Of a DNA stretch of 64,000 nt, positions 39,273 to 51,392 are shown piece after piece. A program made the position numbers and the translations under genes. Where the stretch lies: positions 11,524,061-11,588,060 of the forward strand of contig CM046836.1 of assembly GCA_025618425.1 (NCBI GenBank), read 5' to 3'. How positions within the stretch are numbered: position 1 is the first letter of the stretch; every line of letters begins with the position of its first letter. Below the pieces are notes generated by a model that saw nothing but the letters and a program-made list of their open reading frames with translations, ran no database searches and had not been told where the DNA came from. Source of the DNA: Heliocidaris tuberculata (Eukaryota; Echinodermata; Echinoidea; Camarodonta; Echinometridae).

Positions 39273-39275
39273 CAG
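38974..39275. repeat. Interrupted (GA)n-rich region
   Basis: GA tracts at about 38,974-39,003 and 39,147-39,260 with (CA)n and (GACA)n patches. The Ser/Leu-rich minus-strand frames here are repeat shadows. Confidence 0.9.
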
Positions 39276-39857
39276 ACAGAGGGATTCGGAGAGGAAAGAT
39301 AGAGAGATAAAAGATAACTTTGGAAAAATACATTGACCTAAAAGTTGAGTATAAAGATGTGTGTGTAAGATCAGAAACGGTCTTATATACACCGTCACAG
39401 TTAGCCACCTTACGGCATCAAGCATGCAGTAAATAGGACCTCATCATAAATACATGACATAAGGCAGAACATGTCAATGCTCCTTCACTATATATAGCTC
39501 CTTGCAAAATGAGACGAAATTGGATGGAGGATTGGCCCGGGAATTGTGATGAGCTTCTTGCATGCTTCACCCAACCCCTTTCACACCTACGTGCTCATTT
39601 CTATTTGCCGAGTCACCTGCACGATTTACATTGTACATGGTCTGGTAGAAAATAAAAAAGGAAAGTGATTAATGGTGAAATTGGAAAGAAGCAGAGGAGG
39701 AATCATGAAAGACGAATGTTAGCATGAAAGGTAGTGACGTTACGTTCATATCTTCACAAGATTGGATTATCAAGAAAAACCATAAGGATATGCACCCCAT
39801 AAAAAACCATCCCGCTTTGCGTGAATTAGGCCTCATCATTACACGCTCAATACTCAA

Positions 39858-40030
39858 GTGTTAAATCACCATTTAAAAGGGCCGAGGAGTGACCACTTTT
39901 TCAAAAAGGAAGATTAACACTTTAAACATGCTGGATCCAACACAGTACAGGTTTTATATAGCAGGTTTAAAAGGTTGATCTGCCATTTTGAAAAAAAAGT
40001 GGTCACTCCTCGGCCCTTGTGATTTAACAC
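39858..40030. mobile_element. Foldback MITE
   Basis: Inverted ends gtgttaaatcac plus gggccgaggagtgaccac are present at both sides (39,858-39,902 and 39,990-40,030). The left arm carries an extra catttaaa segment. The interior is short and non-coding. Confidence 0.8.
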
Positions 40031-40946
40031 TATTTTTTACAGTGTACAAATACCCCTTATACATGTACGTTAAAGGTTTAGTGACGTCTTTTTATGAGAG
40101 AGAGAGAGAGAGAGACAGTGAAAAGGAACCTCACATTGTTAACTCTTACTTTCTTACTCTTTTCAAAGTTATACCATGCTGTTACAAACTAAGAAGAAGA
40201 AGGAGAAATGGTTGAATCGATATTACGTTATATCTTGAAAGACATTTCCGATAATTGAAAAATGGCGCCTCTTTCCTTTCGGGCCATTTTCGATTTATAG
40301 ATATCATGAAATGTGCTCGTTATTCCTTTTTGGCTTTGATTTAATTTCTCTCTTTACACCCCTAGCCGCCTCAGGGTCTTCAGATATATGCATTTTTGTC
40401 ACAAGCAGACGTCAAGGATATATTTCTTAGGGCATGTAGGGATAAGTCCAATTAGATTTCGTTATTGCTGAAAGCTGTCATCTATATAGTCATTAAAATA
40501 TAGTCGCTTGCTATATAGTATCTAAAGGACTATATTTTCGAACCTATAACAATGATCCCCTTGAAAAGATATAAAGAAAATCTGTCTTTGGAAACTTTCA
40601 CTGTTTTTTACTGTCAGAGGAAAAGATCATTTTGTAGAACCTGTGCACAAAAGCTACCTGTCGATAGACTTAGTAGCAAGGTTTACTGTTTCTCTTATTA
40701 AAAAAAAAATAGGTTTGACGGTATTATTTTTTTATGGGTGTATGTCCATCTTTGCGTTATAGTACCATTGCTACATGTTTTCCCTTTTTTTTCACCCAGT
40801 AGGCAAAGCCAGTCATCTTTCACAAGGGTGTTTTGATGCTTGGCGTGAAAGGGCAAACCACTCGAGGTGTCTTAGAGCGTCAAGCTGCATAAGATCTTTA
40901 ACCTTGCATCTTTTATCTGACTGACTGAATGCCTAGCTAGTTAACG
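40031..40946. other. Intergenic, no gene seen
   Basis: AT-rich sequence with a small (GA)n at 40,098-40,116. Confidence 0.5.
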
Positions 40947-41228
40947 CAGTGGCGAAGCGCGCGTGGGTCCAGTCAATGAGGGCCACTGGTTTCATGGGAA
41001 AGGAGGGGGGGGGGGGGGGGGGACACCAGACTTACTACGTGAAAGGAATGCTAGACGACAAGGCCATCGTGTAAATAGATGGTGTATTATTGTATTATTT
41101 TCTTTTCACGCTGCCTTAACCCTATCCCTTTTCTTTTGCTCTCATTCGCTCTTTCTCTCTCTCTCTCTCTCTCTCTTTGTTGCCATTTTGAGGGGCACAC
41201 ACCCCGCTCCCCTATAGCTACGCCGCTG
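40947..41228. mobile_element. CAGTGGC-type MITE with G and CT tracts
   Basis: Ends CAGTGGCGAAGC and, inverted, CAGCGGCGTAGC enclose 282 bp with a poly-G run (about 41,006-41,022) and a (CT)n run (about 41,152-41,175). No matching 8-bp target duplication is visible, unlike the relative at 51,401. Confidence 0.65.
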
Positions 41229-41670
41229 AGAAGCTGCATCCCACATTTAGCTAGCAGGCACAGAAAGTAAGAAGTGTTTCTTTCCAAGCCGGTGCCTACC
41301 AGAAGAAAAGGAACAGCGACAGTGTTTCACCGGGCTAAAATGAATATTTCAGTTCCGTATTGGGAATTTATACCGAATTAGCCTTGGTGATCTTCAGCGG
41401 GGAATGTGTTGTTTTCGTTAAAAGACAAACGCAGAGAATCTCCAAATAGCAACCATCGTGAAAGGCAGATTATGCATACACACGATACTGAATTCTTGCA
41501 TTTATAAATATTTCAAACACGAACTGCCGGAAAGGTTATATGCATGTACCGTAGTTATATGAGATATCGTAGAAATTTCGTATGACGCCCCTTTTTTTAT
41601 TTTTATTTTTTGAAGAAAAAGAAAAGGTCGAACATTTTTGTTTGACTTTCTCATCACGCCCCGTCGTCTC

Positions 41671-42046
41671 TTAAAGATAAAGTTGAGTTCTGGTCATGAG
41701 ACTGAATTGTGAAAGATACTGTCTCAAAACAATTGGGAAAGGTTGATTATATAGCACATATTGGTGTATGCTGTAAGGTTTTGGAATCACCAAAATGATA
41801 AGAAATTGACTCATTCCTGCTGATAGTCACATGCACTGCACAGAGAAATGTGTATATGGGACTACACAAAAATGTTCAACCCGAACATTTCAGCTGTTTC
41901 TTGTCATATTTTTAATGTGAGTGCATTTGAAGAGCAATCTTTTTCGGTGGACATATTTACTATGATAATCTTCCAAACTAACATAAAAAGAATGAGAAAG
42001 CTCACAAATTATTTTTTACCATTCCCAAAACTCAAGCTTGCCTTTA
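41671..42046 (+). mobile_element. MITE family R1, copy 2
   Basis: Begins after TTAA (41,671-41,674) with AGATAAAGTTGAGTTCTGG and shares the gagcaatctttttcggtgga and agaaagctcacaaatta blocks with copy 1. The right end is decayed. The 121-codon frame at 41,848-42,213 mostly overlaps this element and is not a gene. Confidence 0.7.
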
Positions 42047-42049
42047 TAC

Positions 42050-43225
42050 CAAGGAATTTAATATTTATCTTTTTTTTCTCTCTCAAAACGAGTGAATTTT
42101 TTATAGAAATTATTTCAAACTTATCTGTTTGCAAACCGCATTGGAACATTTTGAGCCGTATTGGCAAATACCCAAAATATATTTTATTAAATGTCTGTCT
42201 GGACAGGGCATAAAGAATGCTCTGTAGTCATGATAGTTATGGAAAGTTTTATTTTTCGTCGCTAGATTTTACTAACACTGTATGAAAAAGATAATGTCGT
42301 ATCTCTACACATGAAAAGTTTAACCACTGACATGACTGAAATGTTGATATTGGGAGCATGATTTAGATATGGCATGGTTATAAAGAGACAAATATATAAA
42401 TGTATGCCGTGACAGGGCTTTAATATTTCACAGTGCATATTAAATCTCATTTTCGTTACTAAACTTCTGCCCCTTCTTTTGTGTCGTTTTGTACAGGTAT
42501 AACACAGCTAGGGCAGTCCTTCAGGCGTGGATTTACGAACGCATATTCTGAGCTTTGGGAGCACACGAATTGAAGGTAATTTGGTGTTCTGATTAGAGTC
42601 ACGACATGAATTTTCCCTATGGTTTTTAATCTAAAAAATGTATTCTCGTAGGACATAAAAGCGAATTAAGTTCAGAACCCTGGCTAGTGCATCCGACCAT
42701 TAAACATTTTTTAAAAGTAAACCATTACTACCACATTGCATGTACGAAAAACGTGATATAAACTTTATATTCGTGTCACGATGATTATCATCTTGCTATT
42801 CTGAAATACGTGTTCAATAATTCAATCACCTGATGTTCTTTTATACGTTACATACTGTAGCCTAAATAAGTTACCCTTGAGATATAATTATACATATATA
42901 TCTGTCGTGATATTTTTTTAAAAATCAAATCCATTCCAATCAACAAAGTATTCCTTTGTTCACAATACATCGTATACGATATATCCAGAATATATTTCAG
43001 CAAAACGTTATCCAGACATAACAAGATATACTAGATTGATGAGTGGGTAGATAGACAGACAAATAGATCGATTTAGACTATAGATAGATCAGGAGGATGG
43101 GTAAATGGAACAAGAAAAGTGAAAGCTGTAGTAGGCCCTATTCATGCTATTTGGCATAAAAAGTGTGTCTATGGTCATGGTGGGGATGGATTATTCAAGT
43201 TAAATATAGTGAATCTTTCATGACT
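42050..43225. other. Intergenic, no gene seen
   Basis: AT-rich, with a gata-rich patch near 43,045-43,095. Confidence 0.5.
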
Positions 43226-43689
43226 TTAAAGAGCAGGTTAAGTTCTGGTAAAGATGAAAGATGATTAAAAAAAAAAACCTTTTCATTCTTTTGTTGTTGT
43301 TGTTGTTGATAGTTTTAAAAAATCCCTTTTTCATTCTTTTTTTTGTTGTTGTTGTTGATAGTGTGGAAGAATATCACAGAGGAAATGTCCCCTGAAAAAG
43401 ATTACTCTTCCAATGCCCTCATATTTAATATATGACAAATATATCTGCTAATTTTGCACCCAACTTTCATGCCATATTGTGTGTGTGTAGTCCCATTACT
43501 ACATATTTCTGTGTGCAAAGCTTGTGACTTTCAGCAAGACTGAGTATTTTTTAAATGATTGTGATGATTCCAAACCTCACAGTATATGCCTGTTCTTATG
43601 TAGTACATAATCAACTTTTCCCAACTGCATGCTTCCAGACAATTTCTTTTAAAGTGTAATCGCATGACCAGAACTCAAATTTATCTTAA
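43226..43689 (-). mobile_element. MITE family R1, copy 3 (inverted)
   Basis: Flanked by TTAA at 43,226-43,229 and 43,686-43,689. It reads as the reverse complement of copies 1 and 2 and carries an internal duplication of a ttcattctttt(gtt)n-gatag block at 43,281-43,365. Confidence 0.7.
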
Positions 43690-44277
43690 AGGTCCCCTGC
43701 AACCCAAATGCAGGTTGATTCCTGTTGATGTGCAGGGATGCATACAACTTATATTTTTTTATTCAAACATCTAAATATGTTTCATAATTTAAAAAAAATA
43801 TTTTTATAATCATTTTCTCAAACATGCTAACCTCCACCCTAAAAAAATGCCCCAGATCTCATTCCTGCAATGACATCATATGTCAATCATTAGTGAGCTA
43901 AGGAAAGACAGTGATTGTAGCTTTGCCAGAGATGACCATCTATTCTAATAGACCATACAATGCATACATAGGAGTTGCTATGTTAGACATGCTGTAGCAT
44001 CACTGGGAAAAGAATGGTAATGAGGATCTTTTGTTTGAAATCATGCAATTCAGCATGTGCTGAGCTGGGGGAAGTTACATTCCACTGTCTGTTGTAGAAT
44101 GTTAGTGTAGCTGACTGATGATTGACAGATAATGTCATTGCTAGTCTAGTTCTGGACTCTTTTTATTGATTTTTTTATTCGCCGACTATACTCGATAAGC
44201 TGAGTGATGGCGCGATCCCGAGAACCTGTTGGCCCCGAAAAAAAAAGAGTCCAGTGCAATTGCTCCACGCTGACGAC
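43690..44277 (+). mobile_element. Repeat family R2, copy A
   Basis: Shares its left TTAA with R1 copy 3. It runs from AGGTCCCCTGCA through ctccaccctaaaaaaatgcc to a 3' block with TGGACTCTTTTTATTG ends that itself folds back (aaaagagtcca near 44,263). An inverted, shorter copy lies at 46,739-47,227. Non-coding. Confidence 0.8.
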
Positions 44278-45336
44278 TTTCCCTGAGATTTTTCAGGGAG
44301 AGCAATTAAAATTGGCCGCGCCTCCCCAGCCAAAGCGCTAGTCTTTGCTTGACATCATTTTGAAGTAGTAATGAGGAAATCTGGTATGATTTAGTGATAA
44401 CATGATTTTATATTCCTTAACGAGGTGCTATGTTGCATTAAAATTAATCTTAAAATTCAAATTAGATGTATGATGACCATTAAAACTTCCTCTTTTAACA
44501 TTATTTCCGCTAAAGATACAATAAGGTTTGTAGATATAAACTACCGTGTTATATGCCTCCATAGCGTGTCCGTGTGTGTAGGCCTTGCGTATCTAACTTT
44601 ATGGCCGAGCGCTCCACGTGTGTATAGCTGTGAAACAATACAATTAACTTCAGTCAGCCAAATTTATCCAAGTCTTCACGGGCGAGACCTCGATTTGACC
44701 TCAGAGATCGTGATTGAAGACCCGTTTTATAATGCTCGTAACTCCGTCGTAGAATAAGATTTTCAAATTATTATTTTTTTCATTTAATAGATAAAAGTTC
44801 AATCCACGGAAATATCTTCTTTGTTTTTTCAAAAAAAGAAAGAAAAGTCATCAAAATCTTGGTCATTAGAATGACTTTGTTCCGGAAATTTTGGGTTCGG
44901 ATTATCGTCTTAAATTCCTCATTTTTCTCGCTAGGCACCAAAGATAGCTATAAATTAAGAAAGAAAACTTATTCAGCTTTAATTTGATGGTAAAATGGTA
45001 TCTTGACGATTTTTAGATGGGTCAGCAGCCACTTGTAATCATAAGGATGTCGATATTTTCTTGAGAGGTAGAAATCGCATGCTCTATACAAATGCTTAGA
45101 ACCGCAGTTCATGGAAAATGACGTCATCGTACATTTTTTGATCGTCGTATTTCCATTTAAACCGTTCTCTTCTCTACGAAATGTACATGAATTCACCTCC
45201 TAATTGTATGAGTGTGATCATAACTCTAAAATTTTAAATTATAACGGCACAAATACTCCAATAAGTCGTCATTCCTTGTTCCTAAATCCGCTACAGTCCC
45301 ATGTATTGAATTTTGTGTGTGCATAACCACATCTCG

Positions 45337-45379
<43 letters not shown>

Positions 45380-45885
45380 CCCTCCCCCTCTTTCTCTGTC
45401 TCTGTCCCTCATTCTCTTTTTTCCTCACTCATTTATATTTTTTTCTCCATCAGATGCATGATTTCTTGAGCTGACTCGAAGTAAAGCAGCTCACACCTAC
45501 TCAGTACATATTTCTCTCTTTCTCTCTCATTTCTCAGCAATCACTCCATTTTATTTTTCTCCTTAAGCATACTCTCAAACTTGAAGTGACTAATTCATGT
45601 ATCTACATTTTTTTTTCTAATTGTATCTAATCATATCTAATCTTTCCACAATCACCTTGATCATATTTTCAATAACTCATTATAGGCCTACTAGAGTGAA
45701 AGAATCACAACAAACAATTTCGGTTTTGATAAACATTTATACATCCATGTAATTTATTCAGTGTGCTAAGTTACATATTTAATTCTTCTGAATGAAAACA
45801 ATGTTATCGAGGAAAATGCTGTTTCAAATTATATAACATCACAGTCACACATATGCAAAATTGTCTTATGAAAGTTCAGCGTGAC
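44278..45885. other. Intergenic, no gene seen
   Basis: Contains a (CT)n tract at 45,341-45,373 and CT-rich flank. Frames such as 44,425-44,757 have no recognisable features. Confidence 0.45.
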
Positions 45886-46392
45886 TTAAAGGGAAAGTTC
45901 ACCCTGAAGAGTACTTGAGTTTAAAAAATGCAGAAAAAATAAAGAAAAATATTGGCGAAGGTTTGATGAAAATCGGTCAAATAATAAAAGAGTTATGAGA
46001 ATTTAAAGTTTTGGATTCGTGACGTCACATGCGAGCAGCTGCCCATTGGTCATGTAATAAATATTCCATATATTCGCATTTTTTTTTACGTTCCACGATA
46101 AATTAATATTGTTTCTTTTCAGAATCTAGTATTGAATAACATTTCTGACAATATATCAAATGCACAGACGAAAATATTCTAAATTTTTTTGAGAAAACTG
46201 TATTTTATGGAATATTTATCACATTACATAATGGAGGAGCTGCTCGCATGTGACGTCACAAAATCAAAACTTCAAAAGTCCATAACTCCGTTATTCTTTA
46301 ACGGATTTTGTCCAAACTTTCGCCAATATTTTTCTTTATTTTTTCTGCATTTTTTAAACTCAAGTAATCTTCGGGGTGAACTTTCCCTTTAA
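45886..46392. mobile_element. TTAA-flanked palindromic MITE with long inverted repeats
   Basis: TTAA at 45,886-45,889 and 46,389-46,392 bound 499 bp. The ends AGGGAAAGTTCACCC and (inverted) AGGGAAAGTTCACCCC begin inverted repeats that continue with mismatches for more than 100 bp and include tgacgtcacatgcgagcagc on one side and its complement on the other. Compatible with a non-autonomous piggyBac-like element; the class is inferred from TTAA only. Confidence 0.8.
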
Positions 46393-46738
46393 GGCCAACA
46401 CACAGTACTGTATATACTCCCACAATTCTTCCTTGATCTCTAAAGTCTAAAAAGTTGCAAATGGAGGCCTAAATGCCAATTATTTCCGTTTTCAGCACCT
46501 CGTTTGCTAGCTTGTTTCTTGCAAGAAAATCTCAGAGAGTTTATACAATTCGAATGCAACATGCACAATACAGTACATGTATATAATGCATGCACACACA
46601 GCTGAGCTAGCTGTATGCGCGATCATCTCAGATCAGGGATCCCACGTGCAAAACGTAAACAGTGCAAGCGAACTGTTTGATTGACGGTGATTTCATGAAT
46701 ATTTATGAATCACTTGTGTGTGAACTTTTGACCCCTGA

Positions 46739-47227
46739 CGTCAGCGTGGAGCAATTGCACTGGACTCTTTTTTTTCGGGGCCAACAGGTTCTCGGGGCCA
46801 ACAGGTTCTCGGGATCGCGCCATCGCGTATCGCGTATAGTCGGCGAATAAAAAAATCAATAAAAAGAGTCCAGAACTAGACTATGTCATTGCAGGAATGA
46901 GATCTGGGCCCCGTTGCATAAAACTTACCATTAACGGTAACTTTGCCATCAACGGTAACTTCCATGGAAACCATGAATTTGATTGGCTGTTGAGTGATGT
47001 TACCATGGTAGTTACCATTGATAGCTGAGTTACCATTAATGGTAAGTTTTATGCAACGGGGCCCTGGAGCTTTTTTTAGGGTGGAGATTAGGAGGTTGGG
47101 AAAAATATTTCAAAAAAACGTTTATAAATCTATGAAACATATCTAGATGTTTGAATAACAGAATATTAGTTGTATGCATCCCTACGTATCAACAGCGATA
47201 TACTTGTATTTGTTTTGCAGGGGCCTT
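46739..47227 (-). mobile_element. Repeat family R2, copy B, with nested insertion and internal deletion
   Basis: Reverse complement of copy A over its two ends, bounded on the right by TTAA at 47,228-47,231. It lacks about 260 bp of the middle of copy A (join at tgacat/agtctag), carries a 17-bp tandem duplication (ggggccaacaggttctc) and contains the MITE at 46,906-47,064. Confidence 0.8.
46906..47064. mobile_element. Palindromic MITE nested in R2 copy B
   Basis: Ends GGGCCCCGTTGCATAAAACT and its inverted copy; the arms match for about 36 bp with one mismatch. Copy A gives the empty site (gagatctggggcatt). CTGG occurs on both sides of the insert, suggesting a 4-bp target duplication. Confidence 0.85.
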
Positions 47228-47484
47228 TTAAATAAGATCGATTCTTATTCGTAATACATTTAAAATGACCCTTCTTTATATCACAATGTGTACAGTATGA
47301 TTTTGCCGGATTGCCTTGCAGATACACCTGCGCACGCTCTATGGGGTCCATAGTTTATCAAAACAGCATTTATTCCACCAATTCATAAACAACCCTTGGC
47401 GTTTGGTGGTAATGATATGGTATTTTTCGTGATGTGTACGATGCTTTGGGAATTTTGAAGGAGTGAGAGGGAGGGAAGGAGAGT

Positions 47485-47520
<36 letters not shown>

Positions 47521-47603
47521 AGAGAGTGTGTGTGTATTTTTCTTTGGCAGTGATATTAGCATGTCCCGATAGAGCCTTGTGAATTTCAAAAGAGAGATAG
47601 AGT

Positions 47604-47642
<39 letters not shown>

Positions 47643-47936
47643 GGTGTGCAGACGTATCAATACAAAATAAGGTTGAGTTAGACATCTGATGGACAAACAG
47701 AAAGAAATATACATGTTAATTTGAGAAAAAGAAAAAGAAATAGTGCGAGAGACGAAAATAAAGAGTAAAGAGACAGAGAGACATGGAGACTGTTAGGCAG
47801 AGACAGAGAGATAGTGAGTGAGAGATAGAAAAATGGAGAGAGAGACAGAGAGAAACACCCCACACACAGACAAACAGAGAGAAAAAAAGAGAAAGACAAA
47901 CAGAAAAGTCAGAAAGAAAGACAGAGAGAGACAGAG

Positions 47937-47980
<44 letters not shown>

Positions 47981-48015
47981 GCAGAGGTGAGAGAGAGGGA
48001 GAGAGAGAGAGAGAG

Positions 48016-48046
<31 letters not shown>

Positions 48047-48830
48047 GGAAAACAGAGACAAAGACATGACGTGACCTCGACGCATCTCAAAGCATTACAA
48101 CTTAAATGACAACATATCACCGTCGGTGGCGCAAAAATCCATATAAAGGAAATGAGCCGTTTGACATGAGTTATACCCGACAATGAAGACGATGCATGCG
48201 TTACTAATGAGTCGCTCTTCCTATTCTCCAAATTCCAAGGTGCCCCATTTATTGCACAAAACTAGACATTTCATCAATAATTCAATTCTTTCACAAGCAT
48301 TCTTCTGCGGCGAAAGTTCACATTAATGACTCCCTTCCCTGTGGTTGCTTGTATATTTATGGAGCTTTTAAAGTAACCACAATATGAAATGTGTTTTGGA
48401 AGTTCTAAATGTTTGAAATGATAGTTCTAGGGGGATTGTCATGAAAATAAGATACATTAAACAAAAGGGCAATCTTTTGACCCATTTCCTATTTTTCCAT
48501 GCATACTCCAGGGTAAATCTTTTTTAAAAATAATTTTGCGATTCAAAAAGACCTCAAGCAAGACTTCAACATCTTCAGTAGATAGAAAATTACTTTTTAA
48601 CAAGTCCTTCGCTTTTAAAAAATGAGATGTATGTTTGTTTGTCAGTTCCTGTGTGTGTCACACTTTCTCTGATGATATATATTTATAAATCTTTTTCTCT
48701 CTCTCCCTTCAAATTATCTCCCTCCTACTCTGTCAATACGCCTTTCGGATAAAACAACATTGAACACATTGACATGATAATCATTTAATATAGTTTGGTA
48801 TTATATTGATTTATTGTTATACAAACATGT
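47228..48830. repeat. Purine-rich (GA)n/(AT)n region and intergenic DNA
   Basis: (GA)n tracts at 47,482-47,526, 47,606-47,638 and 47,988-48,038 and an (AT)n tract at 47,941-47,977. Frames on both strands are dipeptide runs. 48,060-48,830 holds no gene that I can see. Confidence 0.85.
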
Positions 48831-48899
48831 AACAATTTCCCACCCCCCTTTCTTTTATTTTTTTGTTCTTCTTCTTCTCTTTCGTCTTTTTCGTTTCTT

Positions 48900-49245
48900 T
48901 ACTCCACTCTCTGAGCTTTGCTCTCCTTGTACGTTTAGTAAATCTGATACTTCTAATCCGTCTCGCTTTTTTATTGCATCCCAATCGAAATTACTTACTC
49001 TATACGGGAGCCTAATCATTTACAAGCAATGCTTTTTATTTAGGCTCCCCACATTTTACCCTTTTTCTTCTTTTTGCAAGTCATTCGTATATCTCGCAAA
49101 CTTTCTACCTATCTACTGTACATTGTACTTGATTTGAGTTCTTTTCCACTATGTTTTGAAATGGACAAATATGCTTGTAAAATCATTTTTGTAAAAATTG
49201 TTTTGATGTAAAAGTGGAACAAATAAAACTTCAAACTTCAAACAA
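48900..49245 (+). mobile_element. Possible 3' end of a non-LTR retrotransposon
   Basis: Ends in an aataaa signal followed by a short (acttcaa)n tail, the usual form of a retroposon 3' terminus. A hairpin gggagcctaa...ttaggctccc (49,007-49,049) lies inside. No reverse-transcriptase sequence is visible, so this is a weak call. Confidence 0.35.
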
Positions 49246-49654
49246 CATTATGAAGCTCAAGAGCTAAAAAAATATTGACTTTACCAAGTGGAATTTAGAT
49301 ATTACAAACAAATCTACACCAACATGTGAGACATTCAGTGTTCAAGATGACAGATGATGTGCCAGTTTGCTTGTCGTTAATGCTTGCATCATTGTCCTTA
49401 TGTTGCATAGTGTTTTTAGATCAAATCAAGAGAAAGTAAAACCAGAAAATAAGAACAGAAAAGACGAACGATGCAAAGATGTGAACGGCTTTGTGTGATC
49501 TCATGTATGCAGATAGAGAGCCGCGGCCTCCGGAGTAAAATGGCGCAAATAAGTCATGGTTTTCGCTCGACATCACTGCTCCTTGAATGAATAGGGCAGC
49601 ATCACCTTAACATCTTAAATTGAACATCATCCCTGTCAAGATTGAGATGGAGAT

Positions 49655-50692
49655 ACAGAGAGAGAGAGAGAGAGAAGGAGAGGGGGGGGGGAGAAGAGAG
49701 GAAAGACAGAAAGAGAAAGAGAGGAGAGGGAAAGACAGAAAGAGTAGAGAAAAGAAGAGGGTGATACAGAGAGAGAGAGAGAGAGGGGGGAGAGAAAAGA
49801 GGAAAGGGAAAGACAGAAAGAGTAGAGAAAGAAGAGGGTGATACAGAGAGGAGAGAGAGAGGGGGGAGAGAAAAGAGGAAAGGGAAAGACAGAAAGAGTA
49901 GAGAAAAGAAGAGGGTGATACAGAGAGAGAGAGAGAGAGGGGGGGGGGGGGAGGGGAGAGAAAAGAGGAAAGGAAAAGGCAGAAAGAGTAGAGAAAAGAA
50001 GAGGGTGATACAGAGAGAGAGAGAGAGGGGGGGGGGGAGAGAAAAGAGGAAAGGGAAAGACAGAAAGAGTAGAGAAAAGAAGAGGGTGATACAGAGAGAG
50101 AGAGAGAGGGGGGGGGGGAGAGAAAAGAGGAAAGGAAAAGGCAGAAAGAGTAGAGAAAAGAAGAGGGTGATACAGAGAGAGAGAGAGAGAGGGGGGGGGG
50201 GGAGAAAGAGGAAAGGGAAAGACAGAAAGAGTAGAGAAAAGAAGAGGGTGATACAGAGAGAGAGAGAGAGAGGGGGGGGAGAGAAAAGAGGAAAGGAAAA
50301 GGCAGAAAGAGTAGAGAAAAGAAGAGGGTGATACAGAGAGAGAGAGAGAGAGGGGGGGGGGGGAGGAGAAAAGAGGAAAGGGAAAGACAAAGAGTAGAGA
50401 AAAGAAGAGGGTGATACAGAGAGAGAGAGAGAGAGGGGGGGGGGGAGAGAAAAGAGGAAAGGAAAAGGCAGAAAGAGTAGAGAAAAGAAGAGGGTGATAC
50501 AGAGAGAGAGAGAGAGGGGGGGGGGGGAGAGAAAAGAGGAAAGGGAAAGACAGAAAGAGTAGAGAAAAGAAGAGGGTGATACAGAGAGAGAGAGAGAGGA
50601 GGGGGGGGAGAGAAAAGAGGAAAGGAAAAGGCAGAAAGAGTAGAGAAAAGAAGAGGGTGATACAGAGAGAGAGAGAGAGAGGGGGGGGGGAT
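49655..50692 (+). repeat. Purine satellite-like array, about 83-bp unit, dimeric order
   Basis: About 12 units of (GA)n + poly-G + gagaaaagaggaaa + core + gtagagaaaagaag + agggtgatac. From the third unit two core types alternate regularly: gggaaagacag and ggaaaaggcag, giving a repeat of about 166 bp. The plus strand is almost all purine. The long Ser/Leu/Pro-rich frames on the minus strand (up to 467 codons) are by-products of the array. Confidence 0.93.
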
Positions 50693-51392
50693 AGGGGAAA
50701 TAGGTAGATAGGAAGAAAAATGGGAGAAAGAGGGATAGAGTTAGTGAGAAAAGAGAGGAGTTGTGATAGATATGTAATGGGAAGGACAGAGGGATTCACA
50801 CGCGGAAAGAGTGGAGAGATATGAAAATGAAAATGGCAAATAAAGAGGAATAGACACTGATAGATGAGAAGATAAAGGAGAGATGGAGACTGAAAGAGGC
50901 AGAGAGCGAAACAGAGTGAAACAGATAGAGAGAGAAAGAGAGAGGGGGGGGGGGGATTGGAGAGAGTAAGAAGGGAGAAGAGGAGAGGAGGAGAGAGGGG
51001 TTGGTTGATATATAATTGATACGAATGGGATAGGATCATCTCGTAAAATAATGAGCTTTATGGGCATCATAAGAGACGCAACAGACGTATTAGAATATTA
51101 ATTAACTATTTCATTAATGATACCCTCCCCCTTCCATCGACTACTTCACCATTCTCCATGAGAGCTTGTCTTTACACCAGAGCACACAGATCTGCAAATG
51201 CATTTTGGTGTACCACAAACACCTAATCCTTATTTTCTTTCTCTTGTTCCGTTTGGTCATTATCTTTGAATTTTGCCGTTGTCTGCTTTTTCAGTAATGG
51301 GTCGTTGTAAAGGTCGAACATACTTGACTTATCAAGTGTATTAACTTTAGAGTAGAAGGGTAGTACAAGAAGTTAAGGAGGGAACAGGATGA
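50693..51392. other. Purine-rich flank and intergenic DNA
   Basis: GA-rich to about 51,000, then ordinary AT-rich sequence. No gene seen. Confidence 0.5.

Noticed and set aside
41848..42213. 121-codon frame
   Set aside because: Mostly overlaps non-coding MITE R1 copy 2, whose relatives at 25,059 and 43,230 do not preserve the frame.
49602..51039. 467-, 262- and 138-codon frames rich in Ser/Leu/Pro or Arg/Glu
   Set aside because: Products of the purine tandem array; the reading frame survives only because the units lack T and C.
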